Shown one piece after another: positions 38,102-47,390 of a stretch of 64,000 bases of DNA. Under the pieces are notes generated by a model. The model saw only the letters and a list, made by a program, of their open reading frames with translations. It made no database searches and was not told the origin of the DNA. The stretch comes from Glacieibacterium arshaanense (GTDB lineage: Bacteria; Pseudomonadota; Alphaproteobacteria; Sphingomonadales; Sphingomonadaceae), in NCBI RefSeq assembly GCF_004681125.1, contig NZ_SIHO01000001.1:186001-250000 (forward strand). Direction: 5' to 3'. The position numbers and the translations under genes were made by a program. The number at the start of each line of letters is the position of its first letter. Position 1 is the stretch's first letter.

Positions 38102-38216
38102 ACCGTCTCCGTTGATTGACGCAGCGCCTACTTGAATGCGACACCTGCGCCAAGCAGAAGTCGCCGCACGGCGGTGCCGTCGCTGTTGCCATGCCGAGGG
38201 GGAGGACGAAGCCACC

Positions 38217-40301
38217 GTGTTGACCGACGTCGGACTGTTCAGTCACACCGTCGCAGCGCTGGGCTTTGGCGCGCTGGCGGTGGTGCTGCTGACCCGGCGC
38301 GCGCAGAGCGGCACCAGCCTGTGGCTGATTGCCGCGTCGCTGGTCACTATGGTCTGGGCATTGGTCGTCGTGCTTGCCGAACGTCGTGGCGGTGGCTGGC
38401 AGCTTTTGGCGTCGCCAGCCGAGACACTGCGCTCGGCGGCGTGGATCGCCTTCCTGCTGGCGGTGCTGCGGCGCAGCTGGCGGCTCGATGAGCGGCGACG
38501 CTCGACGTTTCTGATTGCCAGCCTGCTCGGCTTTGTCGTGGCGCTGCAACTGCTGCTCGATATTGTCTGGGCACTCGGCGTCGTGCCGATCGCCAACCAG
38601 CCGCTGCTCGCCTCGACGCTGGTCATCAGCCGCATGGCGATGGCAATTGCCGGACTGGTGATGCTGCACAATCTGTTCGTCAACGCCGACCCCGAAAGCC
38701 AGGGCGAAGTCCGGCTGCTGTGCATCGGTCTGGCAGGCGTTTTCGCTTATGATCTTAACTACTACACGCTGATTTTCCTGTTCGGCACACCGTCAGTCGA
38801 TCTCTACAACATCCGTGGTGCTGTCGACGTCATCGTGGTGCCGTTGCTGCTGGTGTCGTCGAACCAGAACTGGGCGTCGCGCGTCCATGTCTCGCGGCAA
38901 GTGGTCTTCCATTCGTTGTCGTTCAGCATGATCGGTGTCTATCTGATCGCGATGGCGACGGCGGCCTATGGCCTGCGCCTTGTCGGCGGCGACTGGGGCC
39001 GGCTGCTGCAGATCACCTTCCTGTTTGCGATGGTGTTGCTCGCGGTAGTGGTGCTGGTGTCGCCGCGCTTCCGGGCGTGGTTGCGGGTGCTGATTGCCAA
39101 GAACTTCTTCGCCTACAAGTATGACTATCGGCAGGAGTGGCTGCGCTTCATCTCGACCGTGGCAGGCGCCGGTGCCGGGTTGGGCAGCCTGTCCGAACGC
39201 GTCATCCGCGGCGTCTGCACCGTCGTCGACTCCCCTGGCGGTGTGCTGTTCACGCTGGACGGCGAGGGCAATTATGCTGTCGCTGCGACATGGCGCTTCG
39301 ACGGCTTTACCGCGGCGCCGCTGTCGGCGGACGGTGCGCTGCCCGGCTTTCTGGCCAACCGCCAGCGCATCATCGACCTTGACGAATTACGCGCCGGCAG
39401 CGGCGACTATGGCGCGGTGCGCTTGCCACCCTGGGCCGCGACCGACACGCGCGCTTGGCTGATCGTGCCGCTCACCCATCTTGAACGCCTCGAAGGCTTT
39501 CTGCTGATCGAGCGCACGCTGGTCGCGCGTGCGCTCAACTGGGAAGACTTTGACTTGTTGCGCACGCTCGGGCGCCAGGCCGCGAGCTATATCGCCGAGG
39601 CGGCAAGCCAGGAAGCGCTCGACGAGGCCGGCAAGTTCGACGAATTCAACCGGCGCTTCGCGTTCATCATGCACGACCTCAAGAATCTGGTCAGCCAATT
39701 GTCGCTGGTGGCGCGCAACGCCGAGCGCCATTCCGATAATCCGGCGTTCCGTGCTGATATGGTGGCGACGCTGCAAAGCTCGGTTGGCAAGATGAACGAC
39801 CTGCTGGCGCGGCTGTCGCAGCGCGAGATCAGCAAGGGCGACGGCGTTACGGTGCTCGATGTCGACAAGCTCGTTGCCGAGGTCGTTGCGGCGAAAAAGC
39901 CCGGCTATCCGCAGCTGGAACTGACGCCGTCGGGCAAGCCGGTCGAGGTTTCCGGCGACGGCGCCCAGCTCGAGCAGATGTTCGCGCACCTGATCCAGAA
40001 TGCCATCGATGCCAGCGTCGATGCGACGGCAGTCACCGTCAGCGTGGCGAGCGGCGCCGACGAAGTGGCGATTGCCGTTGCCGATCAGGGTGTCGGCATG
40101 ACACCAGCGTTCCTGCGCAATGATTTGTTCCGGCCGTTTCATTCGACCAAGCCCGGCGGTTTCGGTATTGGGGCCTATGAAGCACGAACAATCGTGCGCA
40201 ACATGGGCGGGCAACTTGATGTCGCCAGCACACCGGGTGAAGGGACTGTATTTACCGTGCGATTGCCGATCCATCACGCAGTCGGGAGAATAGCCTCGTG
40301 A
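38217..40301 (+). CDS. prsK: PEP-CTERM system histidine kinase PrsK
   Basis: A 694-residue sensor kinase of the XrtA/PEP-CTERM regulatory pair. About eight N-terminal membrane helices (1-300) are followed by a GAF-like domain (about 320-460), a dimerisation domain with phosphoacceptor His in FIMHDLKNLVSQLSLV, and an ATPase domain ending in FRPFHSTKPGGFGIGAYEA, a PrsK hallmark. I chose the GTG at 38217 because GGGGGAGGA lies just upstream; the frame opens at 38136. It overlaps prsR by four bases. Confidence 0.92.
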   Translation: MLTDVGLFSHTVAALGFGALAVVLLTRRAQSGTSLWLIAASLVTMVWALVVVLAERRGGGWQLLASPAETLRSAAWIAFLLAVLRRSWRLDERRRSTFLIASLLGFVVALQLLLDIVWALGVVPIANQPLLASTLVISRMAMAIAGLVMLHNLFVNADPESQGEVRLLCIGLAGVFAYDLNYYTLIFLFGTPSVDLYNIRGAVDVIVVPLLLVSSNQNWASRVHVSRQVVFHSLSFSMIGVYLIAMATAAYGLRLVGGDWGRLLQITFLFAMVLLAVVVLVSPRFRAWLRVLIAKNFFAYKYDYRQEWLRFISTVAGAGAGLGSLSERVIRGVCTVVDSPGGVLFTLDGEGNYAVAATWRFDGFTAAPLSADGALPGFLANRQRIIDLDELRAGSGDYGAVRLPPWAATDTRAWLIVPLTHLERLEGFLLIERTLVARALNWEDFDLLRTLGRQAASYIAEAASQEALDEAGKFDEFNRRFAFIMHDLKNLVSQLSLVARNAERHSDNPAFRADMVATLQSSVGKMNDLLARLSQREISKGDGVTVLDVDKLVAEVVAAKKPGYPQLELTPSGKPVEVSGDGAQLEQMFAHLIQNAIDASVDATAVTVSVASGADEVAIAVADQGVGMTPAFLRNDLFRPFHSTKPGGFGIGAYEARTIVRNMGGQLDVASTPGEGTVFTVRLPIHHAVGRIAS

Positions 40302-41662
40302 GCGAGGACAACCTGCGTCCTAAATTGCTCGTTGTCGAAGATGACGAAGGGCTGCAGCGCCAGTTGCGCTGGGCGTATGAAGACTATGACGTGACCATTG
40401 CCGGCGACCGCGAATCGGCGATTGCGGCGCTGCACGCGATCGAGCCGCCGGTGGTGACGCTCGATCTCGGCCTGCCGCCCGACCCCGATGGCACTAGCGA
40501 GGGATTCGCGACGCTCGAGGAAATCATGGCGCTGCGCCCCAACACCAAGGTCATTGTCGCGTCGGGCCACGGAGCCCGCGAAAGCGCGCTCGGCGCCATC
40601 GCCAAGGGGGCGTTCGATTTCTACCAGAAGCCCGTCGATATCGACGAGCTCGGCCACATTGTCCGCCGCGCGATGCACGTCCACGCGCTCGAGGAGGAAA
40701 ACCGCCGGCTGCAACGCGCCGCGACCGGCGAGGGCGTCGTCGGCGGCATTATCACCGGTGCGCCTGAAATGCTTAAGGTCGCGCGGATGATCGAGCGAGT
40801 CGCCAGCGCCGACGTCTCGGTGATGCTGCTTGGCGCCAGCGGTACCGGCAAGGAATTGCTCGCCAAGGGGCTGCACGACAATTCGCTGCGTGAAAAGGGC
40901 CCGTTCATCGCCATCAACTGCGCGGCGATCCCTGAAACTTTGCTCGAATCCGAACTGTTCGGCTATGAAAAGGGCGCGTTCACCGGCGCCGTCAAGTCGA
41001 TGGAGGGCAAGATCGAGCGCGCCGAGGGCGGCACGCTATTCCTTGATGAAGTTGGCGATATCCCGTTGCCGCTGCAGGTCAAGCTGCTGCGCTTCCTGCA
41101 GGAACGCGTCATCGAACGCATCGGCGGCCGGCGGCCGATTCCTGTCGATGTCCGCATTATCTGCGCGACGCACCAAAACCTCGAAGCGATGATCACCGCC
41201 GGATCATTCCGTGAGGATCTCTACTATCGCCTCGCCGAAATCGTCGTGCGCATCCCGTCGCTTGCCGAACGCCAGGGCGATGCCGAACTGCTCGCGCACC
41301 ACTTCCTTAGCAAGTTCGCACGCGAACATCGCCGGCAGATCAAGGGCTTTACTCCTGCCGCACTGGCGAAAATCGCCGACTGGCCGTGGCCGGGCAATGT
41401 CCGTGAACTCGAAAACCGCATCAAGCGCGCGGTCATCATGGCCGAAGGTAGCCGGCTGACTCCCGACGACCTCGATCTCGGCAGCGGCGACGAGGAAAGC
41501 ACCTCACTCAACCTCAAGCGCGTCCGCGAAATCGCCGAGCGCCGCGCCATCGAGCAGGCCATCGCGCGGTCTGAAGGCAATATCTCGCTGACCGCCAAGC
41601 TGCTCGGGATCAGCCGTCCGACGCTGTATTACATGCTCAAGGACCACGGCCTCGAAGCCTGA
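40298..41662 (+). CDS. prsR: PEP-CTERM system sigma-54-dependent response regulator PrsR
   Basis: A 454-residue activator with a receiver domain (LLVVEDDEG, phospho-acceptor Asp in [12 protein letters not shown]), a sigma-54 AAA+ domain (Walker [15 protein letters not shown] loop in [15 protein letters not shown]) and a C-terminal Fis-type helix-turn-helix ([17 protein letters not shown]). The GTG start overlaps the prsK stop (GTGA). In related bacteria PrsK/PrsR activate genes for PEP-CTERM proteins and exopolysaccharide, so an exosortase locus should exist elsewhere in this genome. Confidence 0.94.
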   Translation: MSEDNLRPKLLVVEDDEGLQRQLRWAYEDYDVTIAGDRESAIAALHAIEPPVVTLDLGLPPDPDGTSEGFATLEEIMALRPNTKVIVASGHGARESALGAIAKGAFDFYQKPVDIDELGHIVRRAMHVHALEEENRRLQRAATGEGVVGGIITGAPEMLKVARMIERVASADVSVMLLGASGTGKELLAKGLHDNSLREKGPFIAINCAAIPETLLESELFGYEKGAFTGAVKSMEGKIERAEGGTLFLDEVGDIPLPLQVKLLRFLQERVIERIGGRRPIPVDVRIICATHQNLEAMITAGSFREDLYYRLAEIVVRIPSLAERQGDAELLAHHFLSKFAREHRRQIKGFTPAALAKIADWPWPGNVRELENRIKRAVIMAEGSRLTPDDLDLGSGDEESTSLNLKRVREIAERRAIEQAIARSEGNISLTAKLLGISRPTLYYMLKDHGLEA

Positions 41663-41738
41663 TTTCGGACGCGGCGCTGTGATTTTTGTATGCCCGCGCT
41701 TGCACTCGGCGGCGGCGCAGCCTAAGGCACACGCCGGT

Positions 41739-41815
41739 CGGAGCGTGGCGCAGCCTGGTAGCGCATTAGACTGGGGGTCTAAGGGTCGCAGGTTCGAATC
41801 CTGTCGCTCCGACCA
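41739..41815 (+). tRNA. tRNA-Pro(GGG)
   Basis: Acceptor arms CGGAGCG and CGCTCCG with discriminator A and an encoded CCA. The anticodon stem is TTAGA/TCTAA, with loop CTGGGGG giving anticodon GGG. The T-arm contains GGTTCGAATCC. Its 3' end lies 21 bases from the o-spanin stop codon. I did not find a second copy of the tRNA 3' end on the far side of the lysis cassette. Confidence 0.97.
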
Positions 41816-41836
41816 GTTTCCCCCAAATCGCCAAAT

Positions 41837-42082
41837 TCAGCGCGGCCAGGCTTCGACGGCTACCCGCCGCCGTGCGTCGCAATCGACATAGAGCGCGGTC
41901 ACTTCGCTGACCCACGTCACCGCCTCACCCGCGGTCGTGAACATCCGCGGCAGTGGCGCACAGGCGATGCGGCTCTCAGCGGGCGGCGGCGACAGCGGCA
42001 TTGGCGGCGTCGATACTCGCCTGCCCGATGTGCACGCCGACAGCATCAGGGCAAGCAGTGGCAGCAGCGGGACTTTGGACAT
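41837..42082 (-). CDS. o-spanin (Rz1-like outer-membrane lipoprotein)
   Basis: An 81-residue lipoprotein whose ATG at 42082 lies inside the i-spanin gene in another frame, with 107 bases shared. The signal ends in the lipobox LSAC (Cys 17). It is followed by a proline-rich stretch (PPMPLSPPPAES) typical of Rz1 proteins. Out-of-frame nesting with a coiled-coil membrane protein is the classic Rz/Rz1 arrangement, in which the pair fuses inner and outer membranes during lysis. Assignment rests on architecture, since spanins show little sequence conservation. Confidence 0.8.
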   Translation of the reverse strand: MSKVPLLPLLALMLSACTSGRRVSTPPMPLSPPPAESRIACAPLPRMFTTAGEAVTWVSEVTALYVDCDARRRVAVEAWPR

Positions 42083-42365
42083 AGCGGATGACCTCCTGGG
42101 CGATGGGTTTGCGGGCGTCGGCATAGCGGCGCGCACGTTCGGACGCGGCGACCAGTGCCGCCTCGCGTTGCGCGGTGCGCGTTTGTGCCTGCGCGATGGC
42201 GGCGGCAGCAGCGCGGGCGGCACGCGCCTGCCATATCTGCCGTTCGGCCAGCGCGCCGCGCTGTTCGGCCGCGTGATTGAACCAGACGAGCGCGGCTATC
42301 GCGAGCACCCCCGCCGCCAGCGGCTTCCAGTGGCGCAGCAGCGAGTCGATCAGCAGCGCGTTCAT
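41976..42365 (-). CDS. i-spanin (Rz-like)
   Basis: A 129-residue type II membrane protein. One N-terminal helix (PLAAGVLAIAALVWF, residues about 14-30) is followed by a long Ala/Arg/Gln-rich periplasmic coiled coil (RAARAAAAAIAQAQTRTAQR), as in phage Rz proteins. Its start overlaps the stop of the upstream small membrane protein gene by four bases. Its 3' part contains the start of the o-spanin gene. Confidence 0.8.
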   Translation of the reverse strand: MNALLIDSLLRHWKPLAAGVLAIAALVWFNHAAEQRGALAERQIWQARAARAAAAAIAQAQTRTAQREAALVAASERARRYADARKPIAQEVIRYVQSPAAATACPDAVGVHIGQASIDAANAAVAAAR

Positions 42366-42634
42366 TGTGGTGCCCCGTCAGCCGGCGGCGTGGGCACGTC
42401 GGGCTCGGTGGTTTCCTTGAGCTTGGTCGCGACTGCGCCGCTGGTGTTGGCGATGCCGAGCGCACCGGCGAGCTCGGTCAAACTGACCGGCAGGCCCTTG
42501 AATGTCGCTGCCGCCGCCGTGCCGATGATCGCCAGATTTGCGAGCAGCCAGGCATGGCGCGCCAGATCGGGGGTGCTGTTGTCCTTGCCGCTGAGCAGTT
42601 GTTGCGCCCAGCGTCGCATCTGCGTGCCACTCAT
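42362..42634 (-). CDS. Small membrane protein in the holin position
   Basis: A 90-residue protein with one clear hydrophobic stretch (AWLLANLAIIGTAAAATF), a second weaker one (LTELAGALGIANTSGAVA), and a charged, Pro-rich C-terminus. It overlaps the endolysin gene upstream and the i-spanin gene downstream by four bases each. Position and hydropathy suggest a holin, which would release or activate the endolysin. No holin family signature is recognisable, so the function is inferred from gene order. Confidence 0.6.
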   Translation of the reverse strand: MSGTQMRRWAQQLLSGKDNSTPDLARHAWLLANLAIIGTAAAATFKGLPVSLTELAGALGIANTSGAVATKLKETTEPDVPTPPADGAPQ

Positions 42635-43080
42635 GCTGCGGTCCGGTACAGCGCGGCTTCGGCAGCGCGGCGGCGCGACAGGCCGGCCAGCACGACCTTG
42701 CCCTGGCGGTTCCAGCGCGCGAACTGCGCGGCTGCCCCGGTGAAATCGCCAGCGCGGTGCAGCGCCAGCAGCGTCGAGCGCGCCAGCGCGGTCGCGCCTA
42801 GATTATAAGCAAAGCTGACCAGCGCATCGAATTGCGGCTGGCTGGTGGGCGCACCTGCGACGGCGCGACCGACTTCGCGCGCCAGCGCCAGCAGCTGGTC
42901 GTTGAACACCGCATCGGCGTGCGCTTGCGTCCACACCTGCCCGATGCGGATGCGTGTGCCGTCGCTGTCGCGCGTGCTGCCCCAGCCGATGGTCGGGACG
43001 TCGTCAGGCGTCGGCAGATAGGCTTGCAACCGGCACTGTTCGAACGCCTTGATCAGCGCGATGCCGGTCGTCGACGGCAT
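42631..43080 (-). CDS. Phage-type lysozyme (endolysin, GH24)
   Basis: A 149-residue muramidase of the T4/P21 lysozyme family. The N-terminus GIALIKAFEQCRLQAY carries the catalytic Glu (residue 14), followed by PTIGWGST and the family segment FDALVSFAYNLGATAL. There is no signal-anchor sequence at the N-terminus, so release would need a holin. It is the first gene of the four-gene cassette, about 75 bases after the probable transcription start. A frame extending to 43264 crosses the promoter and is not the gene. Confidence 0.92.
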   Translation of the reverse strand: MPSTTGIALIKAFEQCRLQAYLPTPDDVPTIGWGSTRDSDGTRIRIGQVWTQAHADAVFNDQLLALAREVGRAVAGAPTSQPQFDALVSFAYNLGATALARSTLLALHRAGDFTGAAAQFARWNRQGKVVLAGLSRRRAAEAALYRTAA

Positions 43081-43138
43081 CCGGAAAGCTGCCGACGTGC
43101 GATTGGTTCGCGTGGGGGGAATGGGAATCGAAATGACG

Positions 43139-43191
43139 CACCTCTTCGTTCTGAGGTGGCATCATATATCCAAATTGGTTATTTATGTCAA
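43139..43191 (-). promoter_or_regulatory. Sigma-70-like promoter and dyads driving the lysis cassette
   Basis: On the minus strand TTGACA (43186-43191) is separated by exactly 17 bases from TATATG (43163-43168), a near-consensus promoter. The spacer holds the palindrome CCAATTTGG. A second dyad, CACCTC-N8-GAGGTG (43139-43158), covers the expected transcription start. The -35 box overlaps the stop codon of the carbonic anhydrase gene. The dyads suggest repressor control. No alphaproteobacterial LexA box (GTTC-N7-GTTC type) is visible. Confidence 0.72.
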
Positions 43192-43706
43192 GCGAATTCA
43201 CGTTTATGGCGTTGTGCCAACTCGACATAGCCCGCTGCACCGGCGCGGTTGCGGGCAATATCATCGGGTTTCAGGTCGCGCAGATACACCGCCGGCCGCC
43301 CGGCCCACAGCTGTCCCGCCGGGATGCGCTTGCCCGGTGTCAGCAACGCGCCAGCCGCCAGCATCGCATCGGCTTCGATGACGCAGCCGTCCATAACGAT
43401 CGCACCAAGCCCGACGAATGAATGATCCTCCAGCGTGCAGCCGTGGATCATCGCGAGGTGGCCGATCAGGCAGTCTTCGCCGATCACCGTGTTGAATTTG
43501 CCGCCGGTGACATGGACGACGCTGCCGTCCTGGATGTTGGTACGCGCGCCGATGGTGATGGCACCGACGTCGCCGCGCACGACGCAATTGTACCAGATGC
43601 TCGCGCGCGCCCCGATGGTCACATGGCCGATGATCCGGGCGCCGGATGCGACGAACGCATCTGCCGCGATATCCGGCGCGACGCCGTTGAAAGCTATGAT
43701 GGTCAT
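43188..43706 (-). CDS. Gamma-class carbonic anhydrase family protein
   Basis: A 172-residue left-handed beta-helix protein with hexapeptide repeats. The zinc-ligand pattern is visible in SVVHVTGGKFNTVIGE and IGHLAMIHGCTLED. The family catalyses CO2 hydration or acts as an acyltransferase-like scaffold (PaaY/YrdA group). The start is the ATG at 43706; upstream coding in the open frame is repeat copy 4. It is downstream of the hemB-argC-GNAT-GNAT genes and directly upstream of the lysis cassette promoter. Confidence 0.9.
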   Translation of the reverse strand: MTIIAFNGVAPDIAADAFVASGARIIGHVTIGARASIWYNCVVRGDVGAITIGARTNIQDGSVVHVTGGKFNTVIGEDCLIGHLAMIHGCTLEDHSFVGLGAIVMDGCVIEADAMLAAGALLTPGKRIPAGQLWAGRPAVYLRDLKPDDIARNRAGAAGYVELAQRHKREFA

Positions 43707-43710
43707 GGTC

Positions 43711-43800
43711 AAGAGCCTCCGGCGGGCAGGCGCGACGCCTGCACCCGATTGAAGTGAGCCCCGCAAGCGGGTGTAGGCGTCACGCCTGCCTGCCGGAGGC
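43711..43800. repeat. Palindromic repeat family, copy 4 (overlaps a gene end)
   Basis: The left arm has inner palindrome GCAGGCG-CGA-CGCCTGC. The right arm has GTAGGCG-TCA-CGCCTGC, with one wobble. The outer cores are present, but the terminal CCCTT of other copies is replaced by coding sequence. The right arm supplies the stop codon (43780-43782) and the last residues of the adjacent GNAT protein. Confidence 0.92.
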
Positions 43801-44349
43801 GTCGAACTGCGCGCGCGTGATGTAATGCGTGATGTGCGGGCGGCCGGGGTGGCCGACAGGCATCATCGGGTGGTCGAAATCGGCGCCGAGATCGCGCGTC
43901 ATGCCGAGCCGTTCCATGACCCGCCACGATTCGCGGTTGGCTAGCGTAGTGATCGCGGCGATGCGGTTGACCGCCGGGTCGGCGAAGCCATGCACCAGCG
44001 CGGCGCGGGCAGCTTCGGTGGCATAGCCTTGGCCCCAGCCGTGCCGGTCGAAGCGCCAGCCGATTTCGACTTCGCCTTCGATCGGCGTGTCGGGCGCACC
44101 GTCCTTTAGCCCGCAGATGCCGAGAAATACGCCGTCGCTGCGCCGCACGATCGGCCAGAAGCAATAGCCCCGCAGCGCCAGCGCGGCTTCCTGCCGGTCG
44201 ACCTGCGCATCGGTCTCCTCGCGCGACAGCGGCGCCAGAAAATGCCGCATGACATGCGCGTCGGCGTTCATCACGGTGGCCGCGTCGCGATACGCCGGCG
44301 TCCAGTTGGCGAGGATCAGCCGCTCGGTGACGATGGGCGTATAGGTCAT
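43780..44349 (-). CDS. GNAT N-acetyltransferase (RimJ/RimL-like), C-terminus formed by a repeat
   Basis: A 189-residue acetyltransferase. The acetyl-CoA loop is GWGQGYATEAARAALVHGF, and the fold continues with AITTLANRESWRVMERLGM. The last codons (GRQA and stop) come from palindromic repeat copy 4, so the natural C-terminus may have been changed by repeat insertion. It follows a paralogue with a four-base overlap. The substrate, amine or protein N-terminus, is unknown. Confidence 0.87.
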   Translation of the reverse strand: MTYTPIVTERLILANWTPAYRDAATVMNADAHVMRHFLAPLSREETDAQVDRQEAALALRGYCFWPIVRRSDGVFLGICGLKDGAPDTPIEGEVEIGWRFDRHGWGQGYATEAARAALVHGFADPAVNRIAAITTLANRESWRVMERLGMTRDLGADFDHPMMPVGHPGRPHITHYITRAQFDASGRQA

Positions 44350-44866
44350 GGCGTGGCCTCATAAACGACGTGCGGCCGCAGTGGGTCATCGGCGGCGAGC
44401 CTGGGGTGATGGAAATCGAGATCGGCCCGCCGTACCATGCCGGTGCGTTGCATGACGCGCTGCGACGGCAGGTTGGCGACCGTGGTGAAGGCGATGATGC
44501 TTTCGATGCCGAGGGCGAATCCCCAGCCAAGCGACGCCCGTGCGGCCTCGGTGGCGTACCCTTGGCCCCAAGATGCGCGTCGCAAACGCCAGCCGGCCTC
44601 GATGCTGCCCGCCGGCACAGCATCGAACCTCACCGGCAGCAGGCCGCAAAAGCCGATGAACGCACCGTCGGCCTTTTGTTCGAGCGCCCAAAAGCAAAAG
44701 CCGTGCGCCGCCTGTGCGACATTCATGCGGTCGATCGCGGCGTCACTGTCCTCGCGGCTCAGCGGCGGGCCGAGATAGCGCATCACCTCGGCGTCCCGTC
44801 CCATTTCGGCGAACGGCGCGCGGTCGCTGTCGCGCCACGGCCGGATGCGCAGCCGCGCTGTCTCGA

Positions 44867-44870
<4 letters not shown>
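44346..44870 (-). CDS. GNAT N-acetyltransferase (RimJ/RimL-like), paralogue
   Basis: A 174-residue acetyltransferase closely similar in layout to the next gene (ASWGQGYATEAARASLGWGF, TTVANLPSQRVMQRTGM). The start is the GTG at 44870 (VIETARLRIRP), which overlaps the argC stop as GTGA; the longer frame belongs to argC. The tandem pair after argC looks like a gene duplication. No role in arginine synthesis can be claimed from sequence. Confidence 0.85.
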
Positions 44871-46902
<2,032 letters not shown>

Positions 46903-47050
46903 CTAGCGCCTTGCCCGGGCTTTGTCATCTGCACAGCTTTGGGCCGGCACCGACGATTCACCGCAAAGCTTCGTAATGGACGTCAACTGGCGTGCCCCTG
47001 TCATCTGGCGAACGCACACCTATATCGGGGTACAACAACAGGAGTCCGAC

Positions 47051-47272
47051 ATGGCAAACGCGCTTTACGCAGTAGTGATCGACGGCAATCAGTGGCGGAT
47101 TTCGCACAACGGCCAGTTGTTCGACCGCTACCCGACCGAGGCGGCTGCCGTCGCTGCAGCCCGCACGACCGCCGAAGCTGCGGTCGCCGCCGGTTTTGAT
47201 ACGCGCGTCGTGGTCGAGACCGCCAACGGTGGATTCCGCGTCGAATGGAATAGCGCCGACGCCGCAGCATAA
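47051..47272 (+). CDS. Small DUF2188-like protein
   Basis: A 73-residue protein starting MANALYAVVIDGNQWRIS, preceded by CAGGAG. The pattern of an N-terminal strand, GQLFDRYPTEAAAVAAAR and a final VVVETANGGFRVEWNS matches short DUF2188 proteins, whose function is unknown. The longer frame from 46922 has no ribosome site. It is divergent from hemB and forms its own transcription unit. Confidence 0.75.
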   Translation: MANALYAVVIDGNQWRISHNGQLFDRYPTEAAAVAAARTTAEAAVAAGFDTRVVVETANGGFRVEWNSADAAA

Positions 47273-47390
47273 CTCAAGCTCATAGGTTGACGTATGCGGC
47301 AACTGGAGGTGCCCGATTCGATTTGCTAGCCCTTTGAACCGGATGCCAGCGGTCTTGCGATAATGGCCGTAGCAGCAGGGGAGACAGGTC

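Noticed and set aside
43081-43200. LexA/SOS box upstream of the lysis cassette
   Set aside because: GAAC and GTTC tetramers occur, but not as a GTTC-N7-GTTC (or GAAC-N7-GAAC) pair.
41739-43260. Prophage attachment-site duplication of the tRNA-Pro 3' end flanking the lysis cassette
   Set aside because: I read the interval up to the carbonic anhydrase gene and found no second copy of the tRNA 3' sequence and no integrase.
43004-43264. An 86-codon minus-strand frame overlapping the endolysin start
   Set aside because: It runs through the promoter and dyads in a different frame and has no recognisable content.
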